A stretch of DNA of 64,000 nt from Halorhabdus amylolytica. GTDB taxonomy: Archaea > Halobacteriota > Halobacteria > Halobacteriales > Haloarculaceae. Positions within the stretch are counted from its first letter, which is position 1; each line of letters starts with the position of its first letter. This document shows, piece after piece, positions 1 through 8,398 of this stretch. A program made the translations under genes and the position numbers. The DNA lies in NCBI RefSeq assembly GCF_004944975.1, contig NZ_SPQG01000009.1:1-64000 (forward strand), in the 5' to 3' direction. The notes below the pieces were generated by a model. It did no database searches. It saw only the letters and a list, made by a program, of their open reading frames with translations, and had not been told where the DNA came from.

Positions 1-150
1 CAGATTCTCCACGGCGAGTTTCGTCTCGCCGTCGAAGTCGTAGCTGATCCACTCGTCGCGGACTGCTTCGTCGGTCTCCCCGGCAGTCGTCTGTCGGTCT
101 GTCTGTGCGTCGGCGTCTGACTCGGCTTGGGGTTGTGCTGTGTAACTCAT
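1..150 (-). CDS. pstB: Phosphate ABC transporter ATP-binding protein PstB (N-terminal fragment, runs off window)
   Basis: Only the first 50 codons are present; the gene continues beyond the left edge. The visible part is a hydrophilic Asp/Thr-rich leader followed by a stretch ending in LAVENL, typical of the start of an ABC ATPase domain. The Walker motifs lie outside the window, so the call rests on position: the ATG overlaps the pstA stop by 3 nt at the end of a pstS-pstC-pstA series. PstB would energise phosphate import at the inner face of the membrane. Confidence 0.8.
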   Translation of the reverse strand, partial: MSYTAQPQAESDADAQTDRQTTAGETDEAVRDEWISYDFDGETKLAVENL

Positions 151-1754
151 TGGTCGAGTTTCCTCCTGAAGAACGCCCGCGAGGCGATCCCGATCGCGTA
201 GAAGCTCAGTACGACCAACAGCAGGACGAAGGCGGTCCCCCACGCGAAGGCGGCGTCGTCGCCGACGCCGCCGGAGATGACCGCGTACAGCTGGTAGGGC
301 AGAGCGCTGGCCGGCTGGACGAGGTTCAGTTCCACGAACGGGAACCCGCCGGTCAGCGAGAAGATCTCCGGTGCGTCCCGCGGAAACGGCTGACTGCCGA
401 GCACCAGCAGGATAGGTGCCGTCTCGCCGGCGATCCGGCCGACGCCCAGAATGACGCCGGTGATGATCCCCGGCATCGCCGCCGGCAGTACGACGCTCCT
501 GATCGTCTCCCACTTGCTCACCCCGAGTGCTGCGCTGGCGTCACGGTACTCGTCGGGGACTGCGAGCAGTGCTTCCCGCGTCGTGATCACCACGACCGGC
601 AGCAGCATGAACGCCAGTACCAACTGTCCGGCTAGCAGCGACGGCGTGTTGCCCAGCCGGGGGACGAGAAAGGCCAGTCCGAACAGCCCGAAGACGATGC
701 TGGGTGTACTCCAGAGGCCGTTGGTGGCGATCTCGATCAGACTGGTGAACCGGCCCTGTTCGGCGTACTCCGTCAGGAAGACCGCGGCGCCGATGCCCAG
801 CGGGACCGCGAAGACGACTGTCCCGATCACCAGCCAGACGGTGCCGACGATCGCCGGCAGGACGCCGTTGATCGCGTCGGACAGTTGCGTGTAGCCGTTC
901 ATCACGAACGGCCAGTGAAACCACAGCTCCGGGCCGTGAACGATCACGTACTCGTCGATGATCGGTGCCTCGAACCAGAACTGCGGCTGCCAGAAGAGTC
1001 CGTAACGGATCCCCTCGGTCGCGGGACCGATCCCTTTCGAGACGATGAACCCCACCAGCGCAAGCAACAGCGACAGCATGCCGAGGGCGTTCGCCCCGAT
1101 CAGGCCGTAAGCACCGTTCTGCCGGCCACGGGCGCCGAATCCGCCCGCGACCCTGGCGGCGATCCACACGCCGAGGAGGCCACCGCCGAACGCGATCAGC
1201 GGGGCGCCGACCGTGCCGGTCAGCGTCACCGAAAAGCCCGCGGGGGCGAACTGCCAGCCGGGCCCGATGGTCCCCGTCGCGAGGACCCCACCGGCGAACG
1301 CGACGAAGCCGCCGCCGATCAGCGGGACGCCGATGTCCTCCTGTGAGAAGGTCGCCCCCGCGGCCGCGAGGCCGCCGAAGACGACGGCGATCAGCGGCCA
1401 TAGGGGCGTTCCGGCGACGTGCGCGGCGACCAGTCCGGCCGTCGCCAGCCAGACGAGCCCGACGAGGACGCCGTCGGTCGGACTGCCGTGGCGGTTGGGG
1501 TCGGCGTCGAGGGGACCCCACTGTGAACCGACTCCGGCGGCCATCACGCCGAGGCCGACCGCGAGCAGTCCCGCGCCCAGTAACCGGGACACTGCGACGC
1601 CGGCGACCGTCGTCGAGACAGGTACTATGACGAACAGCCCGAGGATCGAGAGTGCGATCGTCAGCGCCGCCAGCGCTGTCAGTACCGCGCCGAGGCGCTC
1701 GATCGTCGTCGACTCCGAGCGGACGAGCGTCCCGGTCATCGTGTCGGCGCTCAT
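147..1754 (-). CDS. pstA: Phosphate ABC transporter permease PstA, with long N-terminal membrane extension
   Basis: A 535-residue integral membrane protein. The last ~240 residues are a normal PstA permease domain, with the cytoplasmic coupling loop region around EYRDASAALGVSKWETI that contacts PstB. The first ~290 residues add several further hydrophobic segments, so the protein is far longer than bacterial PstA (about 300 residues). It forms the channel with PstC. The start overlaps the pstC stop by 4 nt and the stop overlaps pstB, indicating tight translational coupling. The role of the extension is not evident from sequence. Confidence 0.93.
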   Translation of the reverse strand: MSADTMTGTLVRSESTTIERLGAVLTALAALTIALSILGLFVIVPVSTTVAGVAVSRLLGAGLLAVGLGVMAAGVGSQWGPLDADPNRHGSPTDGVLVGLVWLATAGLVAAHVAGTPLWPLIAVVFGGLAAAGATFSQEDIGVPLIGGGFVAFAGGVLATGTIGPGWQFAPAGFSVTLTGTVGAPLIAFGGGLLGVWIAARVAGGFGARGRQNGAYGLIGANALGMLSLLLALVGFIVSKGIGPATEGIRYGLFWQPQFWFEAPIIDEYVIVHGPELWFHWPFVMNGYTQLSDAINGVLPAIVGTVWLVIGTVVFAVPLGIGAAVFLTEYAEQGRFTSLIEIATNGLWSTPSIVFGLFGLAFLVPRLGNTPSLLAGQLVLAFMLLPVVVITTREALLAVPDEYRDASAALGVSKWETIRSVVLPAAMPGIITGVILGVGRIAGETAPILLVLGSQPFPRDAPEIFSLTGGFPFVELNLVQPASALPYQLYAVISGGVGDDAAFAWGTAFVLLLVVLSFYAIGIASRAFFRRKLDQ

Positions 1755-2797
1755 TGGTTCCCTCCCAGTTTCCGCTCCATGTGGCGTTCGATGAGCTGGG
1801 AGCCGACCGAAAGCAGCATGACCGTCACGAACAGTACGACGCCCGCGGCGAACAGCGCCGAGAGGTGCATCCCGCTCGCATTCCCGTACTGGCTGGCGAT
1901 CAGACTCGTCAGCGACACCGTGCTGTCGAAGACGTTGAATCCGGGCACGGGGAACTCCGTGACGTTGGCGAGGATGATTACCGCGGCCATGGTCTCGCCG
2001 ACGGCCCGGCCGACGCCCAGCAGGACGGCCGCCGAGATGCCCGACAGCGCCGCCGGGATCGTCACGGCGGTCGTCGTCTGCCAGTCAGTCGACCCGAGCG
2101 CGAGCGACCCGCTTTTCATCTCTTCGGGGACGGCCGCCAGGGCGTCCTCGGCGACCGAGACGACTGTCGGCAGCGCCATCACGCCGATGACAAGCCCGGC
2201 AATCAGCAGCGTCCCGTTCTGTGGCACGCTCAGTTCGTACATCATGAACGGGTTGAGAACCATGAACCCGAGAAAGCCATAGACGATCGAGGGGATGCCG
2301 GCCAGAACTTCGACTGCGGGTTTGATGATTTCGCGGGCCCAGCCCGGCGCAATCTCGCTGATGAACACCGCGCCTGCGAGGCCGAGCGGGCCGGCGACCG
2401 CGACGGCGATACCCGTCGTCACGACTGTCCCCCAGATCATCGGCGTCAGTGAGTAGACGTGCCCGCTCGTGTCCCAGAGCGGCTCGCTCGTCTTGACCAG
2501 CAGGTCCGGCCCCATCTTCTCGAGTACGGGCCAGGCCTTCACGAACAGATAGACCATGATGAGTCCGAGGACCAGCACCGTCGACAGCGCCGCCAGCCCG
2601 AGCAGGACCTTCATCGTCGGTCCCTGGCGGGTGAGAACGCCCACGAGCGCCGAGAGACAGAACAAGCCGGCGGCGTAGGCCGGATTCACGACGCCCGTGA
2701 CGAAGGCAAGGACCGTCAGTGCCGCGAGCCCGCCGACGACGCCCGCGATGGCCGTCGTCTCGGGGTCGAACGCGGCCGTGCGTGCCCTGACGTTCAT
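1751..2797 (-). CDS. pstC: Phosphate ABC transporter permease PstC
   Basis: 348 residues with about eight hydrophobic segments: two or three near the N terminus, then the binding-protein-dependent permease domain. The coupling-loop segment reads PEEMKSGSLALGSTDW followed by a Gly-rich GVGRAVGETMA helix, as in PstC/PstA proteins. With PstA it forms the membrane channel for phosphate delivered by PstS. It overlaps pstS upstream and pstA downstream by 4 nt each, so all four pst genes are likely one transcript. Confidence 0.94.
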   Translation of the reverse strand: MNVRARTAAFDPETTAIAGVVGGLAALTVLAFVTGVVNPAYAAGLFCLSALVGVLTRQGPTMKVLLGLAALSTVLVLGLIMVYLFVKAWPVLEKMGPDLLVKTSEPLWDTSGHVYSLTPMIWGTVVTTGIAVAVAGPLGLAGAVFISEIAPGWAREIIKPAVEVLAGIPSIVYGFLGFMVLNPFMMYELSVPQNGTLLIAGLVIGVMALPTVVSVAEDALAAVPEEMKSGSLALGSTDWQTTTAVTIPAALSGISAAVLLGVGRAVGETMAAVIILANVTEFPVPGFNVFDSTVSLTSLIASQYGNASGMHLSALFAAGVVLFVTVMLLSVGSQLIERHMERKLGGNQ

Positions 2798-3891
2798 GCT
2801 TGCGTGTCGGGGAGTTTGTCCAGTTCTTCGGCCCGTCGTTCGTCCGTCAGCATCGCGTAGCCGGCGTTACTGACGAAGTTCCGCTGGCCGAACTCGCTGA
2901 CGATCATGTGTAGGAACGCCGCCTCCATGGCCGAGGTCCCCTCCCAGGTGTAGCAGTGCAGGTCACGCGAGAGGGGGTAGGACTTCTCGGCGAGGTTCTC
3001 GCCGGGACGGTAGACCGTCTCCTCGAACTCCAGGGCGATCGCCGGCGCGCTGTCCTGGTCGACGAAGGCCAGCGCCATGTACCCGATCGCGTTGTTGGAG
3101 TTGGCAACGGTGTTCTTCACTTGCTGGTTCTGCCCGCGCCGGACGTCGACGCCGTCCATGCTGGCATCAGCACTCCCGAGCATGTTCACCCGGAAGGCCG
3201 TGTCGGTACCCGACCCTTCGGCGCGTCCGACGGCCTGAATCGAGCGCTCGGGTCCGTCGTAGGTCGAGATCTCGCTCCAGTCGGTGATCTCGCCCCGGTA
3301 GATCGCCCGGACCTGCTCGGCGGTCAACTGCGTGACCCCGGCGTCGTAGACCGCCGGACTGACCACCAGCGGCTGGGCGTCGACGCCGACCACGTGGTTG
3401 GTGAACGACGCCAACTCGTCTTCGCTCATCTCCGGGAACTCCGCGGCGACCGGCGCGCTGGCGTTTCCGACGTCCACCTGGCCGTTCATGAGCTTCTCCA
3501 GGCCCGTCCCCGAGTGGCTCAATCCGACGGTCACCTGGAAGGGTGGCGAGGAACTCCCGGTCGGCTCGAAGCCGTACTTGCCCGCCCAGTAGTCCGCCAG
3601 ACGCTGGTCCGTCTCGATCCCGTACTGACTCGGGCCCCAGTATTCCCGGTCGGTCGGCGGGTAGTTCGACATCCAAAAGGACGCCGCTCGCTGGACGATC
3701 GGGAACAACGTCGAGGAACCGCCGGAGCGCAGCGTCGGCCCGCCGGCCGCTCCGGACTCGCAGTTACCGGCGACGTCGGGTGGTTGTGCGCTCGTCGTGA
3801 TACACCCCGAGAGGGTGGCCGCGGCGACCCCTGCTGTGCTTGCGAGGAACGTTCGACGGTCGACGGAGCCGTCCCACATTGAGACGTCCAT
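2794..3891 (-). CDS. pstS: Phosphate-binding lipoprotein PstS (Tat-exported)
   Basis: 365 residues. The N terminus has a twin-arginine signal (DRRTFLAST, Arg12-Arg13) followed by a lipobox LSGC with Cys30, so it should be Tat-exported and lipid-anchored, the common arrangement in haloarchaea. The mature part has the PstS fold signatures GGSSTLFPIVQRAA near residue 56 and GRAEGSGTDTAFRVN further on, which supply phosphate-binding Ser/Thr/Arg/Asp residues. It is the first gene of the pst operon and faces the AT-rich region upstream of the PhoU-like gene. Confidence 0.95.
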   Translation of the reverse strand: MDVSMWDGSVDRRTFLASTAGVAAATLSGCITTSAQPPDVAGNCESGAAGGPTLRSGGSSTLFPIVQRAASFWMSNYPPTDREYWGPSQYGIETDQRLADYWAGKYGFEPTGSSSPPFQVTVGLSHSGTGLEKLMNGQVDVGNASAPVAAEFPEMSEDELASFTNHVVGVDAQPLVVSPAVYDAGVTQLTAEQVRAIYRGEITDWSEISTYDGPERSIQAVGRAEGSGTDTAFRVNMLGSADASMDGVDVRRGQNQQVKNTVANSNNAIGYMALAFVDQDSAPAIALEFEETVYRPGENLAEKSYPLSRDLHCYTWEGTSAMEAAFLHMIVSEFGQRNFVSNAGYAMLTDERRAEELDKLPDTQA

Positions 3892-4208
3892 ACCCGAAGG
3901 GAAAGTAAATACCCTACTATTATCTCTATTGCCCAGTATTTTATCTATATAGGTCTATTTAGTATTTGTACTTCCATTCCGGGGATATCGACGTGTCTGG
4001 GATATCACCTTCTCAAGGCGTCAAACTCCGATATTCCTGCCTCCCTTTCGTGGTTAGCATTCCTTATATCGATTATATTCTATCATCAGGAGACCAAAAA
4101 ATATCGAGTCCGGGTGGATCAGGTCGTCGACGGTTGTGTATCACTATTGCTCCGTAAGATAAATAGATATGGGTGGATTTATATTGGCCCGGGGACGACA
4201 CGCGAGAC
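3892..4208. promoter_or_regulatory. AT-rich divergent promoter region between pstS and the phoU-like gene
   Basis: This 317-bp gap is strongly AT-rich compared with the flanking genes. A TATA-like TTTATATT at about 4178-4185 lies 24-31 nt before the ATG at 4209, consistent with a leaderless phoU-like mRNA. On the minus strand several A/T-rich candidates (TATATAG near 3953, TATTTTATC near 3943) precede pstS. Phosphate-responsive operators are expected here, but I cannot identify a specific box. I see no small gene in it. Confidence 0.6.
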
Positions 4209-5213
4209 ATGGAGACCCGCAAGGTCCAGGTCACGGGCGGCTCCACGTACACGGTGTCACTGCCGAAGGACTGGGCGACGGACAACGAGGTGAGCGCCGG
4301 TAGCATCGTCGAGTTCCATTCCGAGGAGGACTTCCTGTTGCTCTCGCCGCGCGACGAGGAGGAACGAACGCGAGGGACTCTCGACGTGAGTGGGTTGACC
4401 GGGGAAACCGAGTTGACCCGCGCGGTGATGACGATGTACGTCAGCGGGTTCGACATCATCGAACTGGGGGCGACCCGGATCACGGCCGCCCAGCGTCGCG
4501 TCGTCCGTGACGCCACTCAGGGGCTCGTGGGCCTGGAGGTCATCGAGGAGACCGGCGAACGCGTCGTCCTCCAGGACCTGCTGGACTCCTCGGAGCTGTC
4601 GGTACACAACGCCATCACGCGTATGCGGCTGGTCTCGCTGACCATGTCCGGCGACGCCGTCGAGGCGCTGGTCACCGACGACGACGACCTCGCCCAGGAC
4701 GTCATGGAACGGGACGACGACGTCGACCGGTTGTGGTACATGGTCTCGCGGGTGTTCCGGACGGTGTTGCGGGACCCGACGACGGCCACCGAGATCGGAT
4801 TCCCGCGGGAGACAGTCTTCGACTATCAGTCGGGCGCCCGACAACTCGAGCGTATCGCCGACCACGCGACCAAGATCGCCGGGATCGCCGAGGAGATCGA
4901 TTCGGTCCCCGACGAGGAGGCTGCGGCTCTCCAGGAACTCCAGGAGATCGCCGTCTCGGTGCCCGAGACTGCGATGGACGCCCTGCTGAGCGAGGACCCG
5001 GACGAGGCGGTTTCCCTCGCCAACGAGGCGCGGAGTCGCATCGACGAGGTCGACAGCAAGGCTCGCGAGGTCGACAACCTCATCCGGGAGTTTGACGACC
5101 CACAGCGCGCCCAGCGGCTCGGGCTCGTCGTCGACTCGCTGACCCGGACTGCCGACTACGGGAGCAACATCGCCGAGAGTGCGCTACAGAAGGCCGCACC
5201 ACGGCCGTCGTAA
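4209..5213 (+). CDS. PhoU-family phosphate regulator with N-terminal SpoVT/AbrB-like DNA-binding domain
   Basis: 334 residues. The first ~45 residues (RKVQVTGGSTYTVSLPKDWA) form an AbrB/SpoVT swapped-hairpin domain. The rest is a helical PhoU-type bundle rich in Glu/Asp with heptad-like spacing. Archaeal proteins of this architecture are placed with phosphate uptake control. The start at 4209 is preferred over an in-frame ATG 36 nt upstream, because family members begin at the AbrB domain and a TATA box sits about 27 nt before 4209. It is divergent from pstSCAB and is probably their regulator. Confidence 0.85.
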   Translation: METRKVQVTGGSTYTVSLPKDWATDNEVSAGSIVEFHSEEDFLLLSPRDEEERTRGTLDVSGLTGETELTRAVMTMYVSGFDIIELGATRITAAQRRVVRDATQGLVGLEVIEETGERVVLQDLLDSSELSVHNAITRMRLVSLTMSGDAVEALVTDDDDLAQDVMERDDDVDRLWYMVSRVFRTVLRDPTTATEIGFPRETVFDYQSGARQLERIADHATKIAGIAEEIDSVPDEEAAALQELQEIAVSVPETAMDALLSEDPDEAVSLANEARSRIDEVDSKAREVDNLIREFDDPQRAQRLGLVVDSLTRTADYGSNIAESALQKAAPRPS

Positions 5214-5303
5214 GCCGGGAACGACCGACTCCGAACTCTCTCTGACGTCTCGAATGCGTTTCAACACACATTTGGACTCCCAGCGTTTGGCCGCTCTCTG
5301 GCC

Positions 5304-5712
5304 GTGCGTGCCGTCTACGAGATCACCTGTGAGCAGCTGCCGTTCGTTTCCCTCGCCAAACGGGTGCCGGCGGCGACCCTGTCAGTGCGATTGGTCCCCA
5401 GCCAGGACGAGTACACGCCGTTCGTCGTCACCGTGACTGAGGGGGCGGCCGGGGCTGTCGAAGACGCCTTCGACGATTCGTCTTTCGTCGCCGGATACAC
5501 CTCCCTGGGCCAGCCAGGCGAGCCACAGTACAAGGTATTGCCGGCCAGGAGCATGGGCGAGCAGTACCCCACGGACTTCGACGTGGGTGGGCTCAAGGCG
5601 CTGGCGGACACGGACTCGGTTATCGAGGACATCCGCGTGACCCCAACCGGCTGGATCCAGTCGGGTCGGTTCGCCGATCGCGCGACGGTCGCGGAGTTCC
5701 ACGCGTTCTGGC
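5304..5712 (+). pseudogene. Truncated bacterio-opsin-activator-type (HTH-10) regulator, N-terminal part only
   Basis: A GTG-started frame (VRAVYEI) resembles the N-terminal ligand or scaffold domain of haloarchaeal HTH-10 regulators, up to a TGWIQSGRF / EFHAFWR segment near residue 135. The C-terminal HTH-10 domain, normally announced by an LSDRQREA-like motif, is missing. From about 5708-5712 the sequence becomes the C-terminal half of an alpha/beta hydrolase in another frame. The simplest reading is a deletion joining two genes. The paralog at 54118-54831 shows what an intact HTH-10 gene looks like. Confidence 0.7.
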
Positions 5713-6172
5713 GGCCGCACCGGCCCTCCCAATCCAGCGACTCGTACTCTACGAGCCCGCCGTGCTGGTCGGCGATCATCGGGGCGATGACCTGGCCGAC
5801 CGCATGCAGGACCGTCTCGAGGCGGGCGAACGTCGCGTGGCGTTCCGGCTGTTCATCGAGGAGGCCGGCAGGGTGCCCGACGCGACCGCATTACCGTGGT
5901 GGCCCCAGGAGGCACCGCTCGATCGCGTCGAGACCGTGGTCAGGGAGAACCGGGCTGTCGAGGGATATCGACTGCCGGCAGACTCCGAAATCGACGTTCC
6001 GACACTCCTGCTGACGGGGGAACGTGGACCGGAACATCTCCGCGACGCGGTGTGGACGCTCGAGGACCGACTGGCGGACGCGCGGGTCAAGGAGTTCGAT
6101 GGCATCGGGCACATGGGCATCGAGTCCGCGCCCGAACGCGTCGCTACCGCGGTCACGTCGTTCTGGGAGTGA
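5708..6172 (+). pseudogene. C-terminal fragment of an alpha/beta hydrolase
   Basis: From about 5708 the frame reads LVLYEPAVLVGDHRGDDLA, then a helical cap region, then PTLLLTGERGPEHL and a GHMGIESAPERV segment ending in VTSFWE. These match the second half of alpha/beta hydrolases: the strand leading to the acid residue (LLTGERGP) and the catalytic His (IGHMG). The N-terminal half with the nucleophile elbow GxSxG is absent. The frame opens exactly where the truncated HTH regulator breaks off. An ATG-less start and the missing nucleophile argue against function. Confidence 0.75.
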
Positions 6173-6214
6173 CGTCGCTACCTTCGAAACGAGTGTAGCG
6201 AAAACGAGACGTAA

Positions 6215-6586
6215 TTACGCGATCAGTTGGGCGTTGACCTGGCCGTCCTGGCCGGGTCGGGAGGTGACGCGGGCCTCGCCCTCGCTGGTCTCGATGACCG
6301 CGCCTTTGGTGATGATGTTCCGCCGGACGTAGTTGGGGTTGGCGGCGTTCTCGACGACGTTCTCGATCTCGGCGGCAACGGTGCCGTCCTCGGTTGCGAC
6401 GCTCGCGACATCGGTCGTGACGGCCCGGACCTTCTCGGTGCCGCCCCGCGCATCGACGACCTTGAGTTTCTGCTCGCCGACCTGTGTCTCCGTCGGTTCG
6501 TCACCGAGTTCGTACTTGCGCTTGTTGCGGGCGTGGCGGCGTCGGCCGCCAGTTCGCTTGCGCGTCGAGCGTCCCTGGAATTTCAT
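6215..6586 (-). CDS. rps8e: 30S ribosomal protein S8e
   Basis: 123 residues of a small-subunit protein found in archaea and eukaryotes. The N terminus MKFQGRSTRKRTGGRRRHAR is the strongly conserved basic RNA-binding segment of S8e, and NPNYVRRNIITKGAVIET is the conserved C-terminal beta-barrel segment. The start at 6586 is chosen because S8e begins at MKFQGRS; an in-frame ATG 30 nt upstream would add non-conserved residues. It is convergent with the decayed hydrolase and divergent from the DUF2240 gene. Confidence 0.98.
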   Translation of the reverse strand: MKFQGRSTRKRTGGRRRHARNKRKYELGDEPTETQVGEQKLKVVDARGGTEKVRAVTTDVASVATEDGTVAAEIENVVENAANPNYVRRNIITKGAVIETSEGEARVTSRPGQDGQVNAQLIA

Positions 6587-6676
6587 ACTCGAGAGAAGTG
6601 CCAGGGCGTACTTCAACCCCTCGAATCCGGGCCGCGATCGTCAGGTTTAGGAGCGCGAGCGGTCCACCTCCGGACG

Positions 6677-7117
6677 ATGAGTCTCCGGACGGCCGTTGCC
6701 GCACCGTTCGTCGGGGAGGGGACCGACACGCTCGCCCGCAGCGACTTCGTCGTCGACCTCTCGCTCGACCGCGACTGGTTCTCACCCGAACAGGCCAAGC
6801 GACTGATCGATGTCGCCGCCAGCGAAGGACTACTTGCCGTCGAGGGGGACACCCTCTCGCTCCAGTTCGATCTCTCCTCGGTGACGGTCCCGCCGGACTA
6901 CGTCCCCGACGAGTCGATACTCCGGGAGCGATCGACCTTCGAGCGGGTGCTGGACGCGGTCGTCGCCGAAGGGATCGACAAACAGGAGGCGGTCGCCTCG
7001 ATCAACGGCCTCCAGTCCGAGCTAGCGATCTCCCTAGAGACCGCGGCGGTCCTGTACGCCCGCCGACGGGGGATCGACGTGGGAACGGCCGCCCGGCGCG
7101 CGATCGAGGAGCTCTGA
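6677..7117 (+). CDS. DUF2240 family protein
   Basis: 146 residues, starting SLRTAVAAPF. A winged-helix-like N-terminal part (residues ~8-60, with a DWFSPEQAKRLIDVAASEGLL segment) is followed by the conserved archaeal DUF2240 C-terminal helices, where short helices KQEAVASINGLQ and TAAVLYARRRGIDV are visible. The function of the family is not known to me. One base separates its stop from the next gene, so the two are probably co-transcribed. Only the ATG at 6677 leaves room for a promoter after the S8e gene. Confidence 0.75.
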   Translation: MSLRTAVAAPFVGEGTDTLARSDFVVDLSLDRDWFSPEQAKRLIDVAASEGLLAVEGDTLSLQFDLSSVTVPPDYVPDESILRERSTFERVLDAVVAEGIDKQEAVASINGLQSELAISLETAAVLYARRRGIDVGTAARRAIEEL

Positions 7118-7118
7118 G

Positions 7119-7481
7119 ATGGTCGAGGATCGCATCACTGACGCCGAACGGATTGCGGAAGTGCTCCGTGCGGAGATCGAGGGCCGCGAGACGAACGGAC
7201 TGGGCCGATTATCGATCGACGCGGGGGACGATACGATGACTGTCCTCCTCGATGGGGAACCGCTGGCCACGCTCGAACCGGGAGAGTCCAGTCTGGAGAT
7301 CCGATTCCAGTTGGCGCGGGACGCTGCTCGGGCGACTGGCAGGGACGTGGGACTCGAAACGCGACCGGAGGGCGAGTCGGTGACGGTCCTCGTCGAATCC
7401 GTGGCGGGGACGAAACGTGTGGTGGATCTACTGGCGACCGTCGCGAGCCGGATCGATTGCGTTACCGCCGTGGACGACTGA
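7119..7481 (+). CDS. Conserved hypothetical protein, 120 aa
   Basis: An acidic soluble protein with no membrane segment or signal. It starts MVEDRITDAERIAEVLRAEI (amphipathic helix), followed by beta-rich stretches (TMTVLLDGEPLATLEPGE) and a C-terminal helix VVDLLATVASRI. I do not recognise a family. It follows the DUF2240 gene with a 1-nt gap, suggesting a joint role. Its stop codon lies in the first unit of a 16-17-bp tandem repeat that fills the space to the convergent HAD gene. Confidence 0.65.
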   Translation: MVEDRITDAERIAEVLRAEIEGRETNGLGRLSIDAGDDTMTVLLDGEPLATLEPGESSLEIRFQLARDAARATGRDVGLETRPEGESVTVLVESVAGTKRVVDLLATVASRIDCVTAVDD

Positions 7482-7572
7482 CAGCTACGGACGACTGACA
7501 GCTACGGCCGACTAACAGTACGGCCGACTAACAGTACGGCCGACTAACAGCTACGGACAACTGACAGCTACA
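7473..7572. repeat. Tandem array of six 16-17-bp units filling a convergent intergenic region
   Basis: Units of the type GACGACTGACAGCTACG begin at about 7473, 7490, 7507, 7523, 7539 and 7556. Units 3-5 carry CCGACTAACAG, and units 3-4 have lost one base (16 bp). The first unit contains the TGA stop of the upstream gene (7479-7481) and the last reaches the stop of the convergent HAD gene (7568-7570). In two frames the array supplies repeated TGA/TAA stops. Confidence 0.9.
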
Positions 7573-8227
7573 GTCCTTCGAGCACGTCGAGGAGTTCTTC
7601 GTGGAGTCGCTCTCGATCGATGTGCGCATCGGCCCGCGGGTGTGGATCCGGACCGCCCGGGTAGAGGATCTGGACGGCTCGCATGCCGGCCGCGAGCGCC
7701 CCCTCCACGTCGGCCTCCGGTTTGTCGCCGACGTAGACAGCCTCACTGGGCTCGACTGAAAGCGCTGCGAGGATCGCCTCGAAAGCGGCCGGGTCCGGCT
7801 TGCGGGTCTCCATCGTCCCGGTCACGACGGTCGCGTCGACGAGGTTGGTCCACCCCAGCGCGTCGAGCTTCGAGCACTGGGCACGTTCCGGGCCGTCGGT
7901 CAACAGGCCGACGCGGTAGCCGGCGCCGTTCGCGAGGGTCGACAGCAACTCCTCGGCCCCCTCGACCGGTTCTAAGTGTTCGTTGACGACGCCACGGTAC
8001 GCCTCGGCCAGGTCGTGGGGATCGACGGGTTCGTCCTCGTAGATGGTTTCGAAGATGCGCGCACGGGTCTCGCCCGTCACTGCCTCGCGGTGGGCGCGTT
8101 CGTAGGTCCCGTACTCGATCGGTTCTAGCCCCGCCTCGCCGACCGTGTTCGCGAGCAACGTCTGGCGATCGCGCGCGGTCACGGCGAGCGTCTCGTCGAG
8201 GTCGAACACCACCGCCGCGAGTGTCAT
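7568..8227 (-). CDS. HAD-superfamily hydrolase
   Basis: 219 residues with all four HAD motifs: FDLDETL at residues 8-14 (nucleophile Asp and acid/base Asp), LLTDG near residue 109, the Lys in ETRKPDPAAF near 142, and YVGDKPEADVEGA near 165. A helical C1 cap lies between motifs I and II. Such enzymes dephosphorylate small metabolites such as phosphoglycolate or sugar phosphates; the substrate cannot be named from sequence. It is convergent with the 120-aa gene across the tandem repeat and divergent from pyrF. Confidence 0.87.
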   Translation of the reverse strand: MTLAAVVFDLDETLAVTARDRQTLLANTVGEAGLEPIEYGTYERAHREAVTGETRARIFETIYEDEPVDPHDLAEAYRGVVNEHLEPVEGAEELLSTLANGAGYRVGLLTDGPERAQCSKLDALGWTNLVDATVVTGTMETRKPDPAAFEAILAALSVEPSEAVYVGDKPEADVEGALAAGMRAVQILYPGGPDPHPRADAHIDRERLHEELLDVLEGL

Positions 8228-8398
8228 CAGGTGTTCCTAACCCGATGGGCCTAATTGAGTCTTCCCGTTCGTGCCGATCGGACAACGGTTCGCTAGCGGT
8301 CCACACGACCGATGGGTTTCCTGTACGTCAAACTGACGGGATTGTACCAATCGTGACCGATGGAAATACTTGAGTCGACCGCGCCGGTGGCCCCAGGT

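Noticed and set aside
541-1521. Long Arg-rich open frame on the minus strand inside pstA
   Set aside because: It is the out-of-frame shadow of pstA; the composition is Arg/Pro/Gly-rich, as expected from GC-rich off-frame reading.
5214-5303. Extra N-terminal exon or ORF between the PhoU-like gene and the HTH fragment
   Set aside because: Only a short non-conserved frame; the GTG at 5304 begins the recognisable regulator sequence.
7473-7572. CRISPR array
   Set aside because: Units are contiguous 16-17-bp tandem repeats without spacers, and no cas genes are near.
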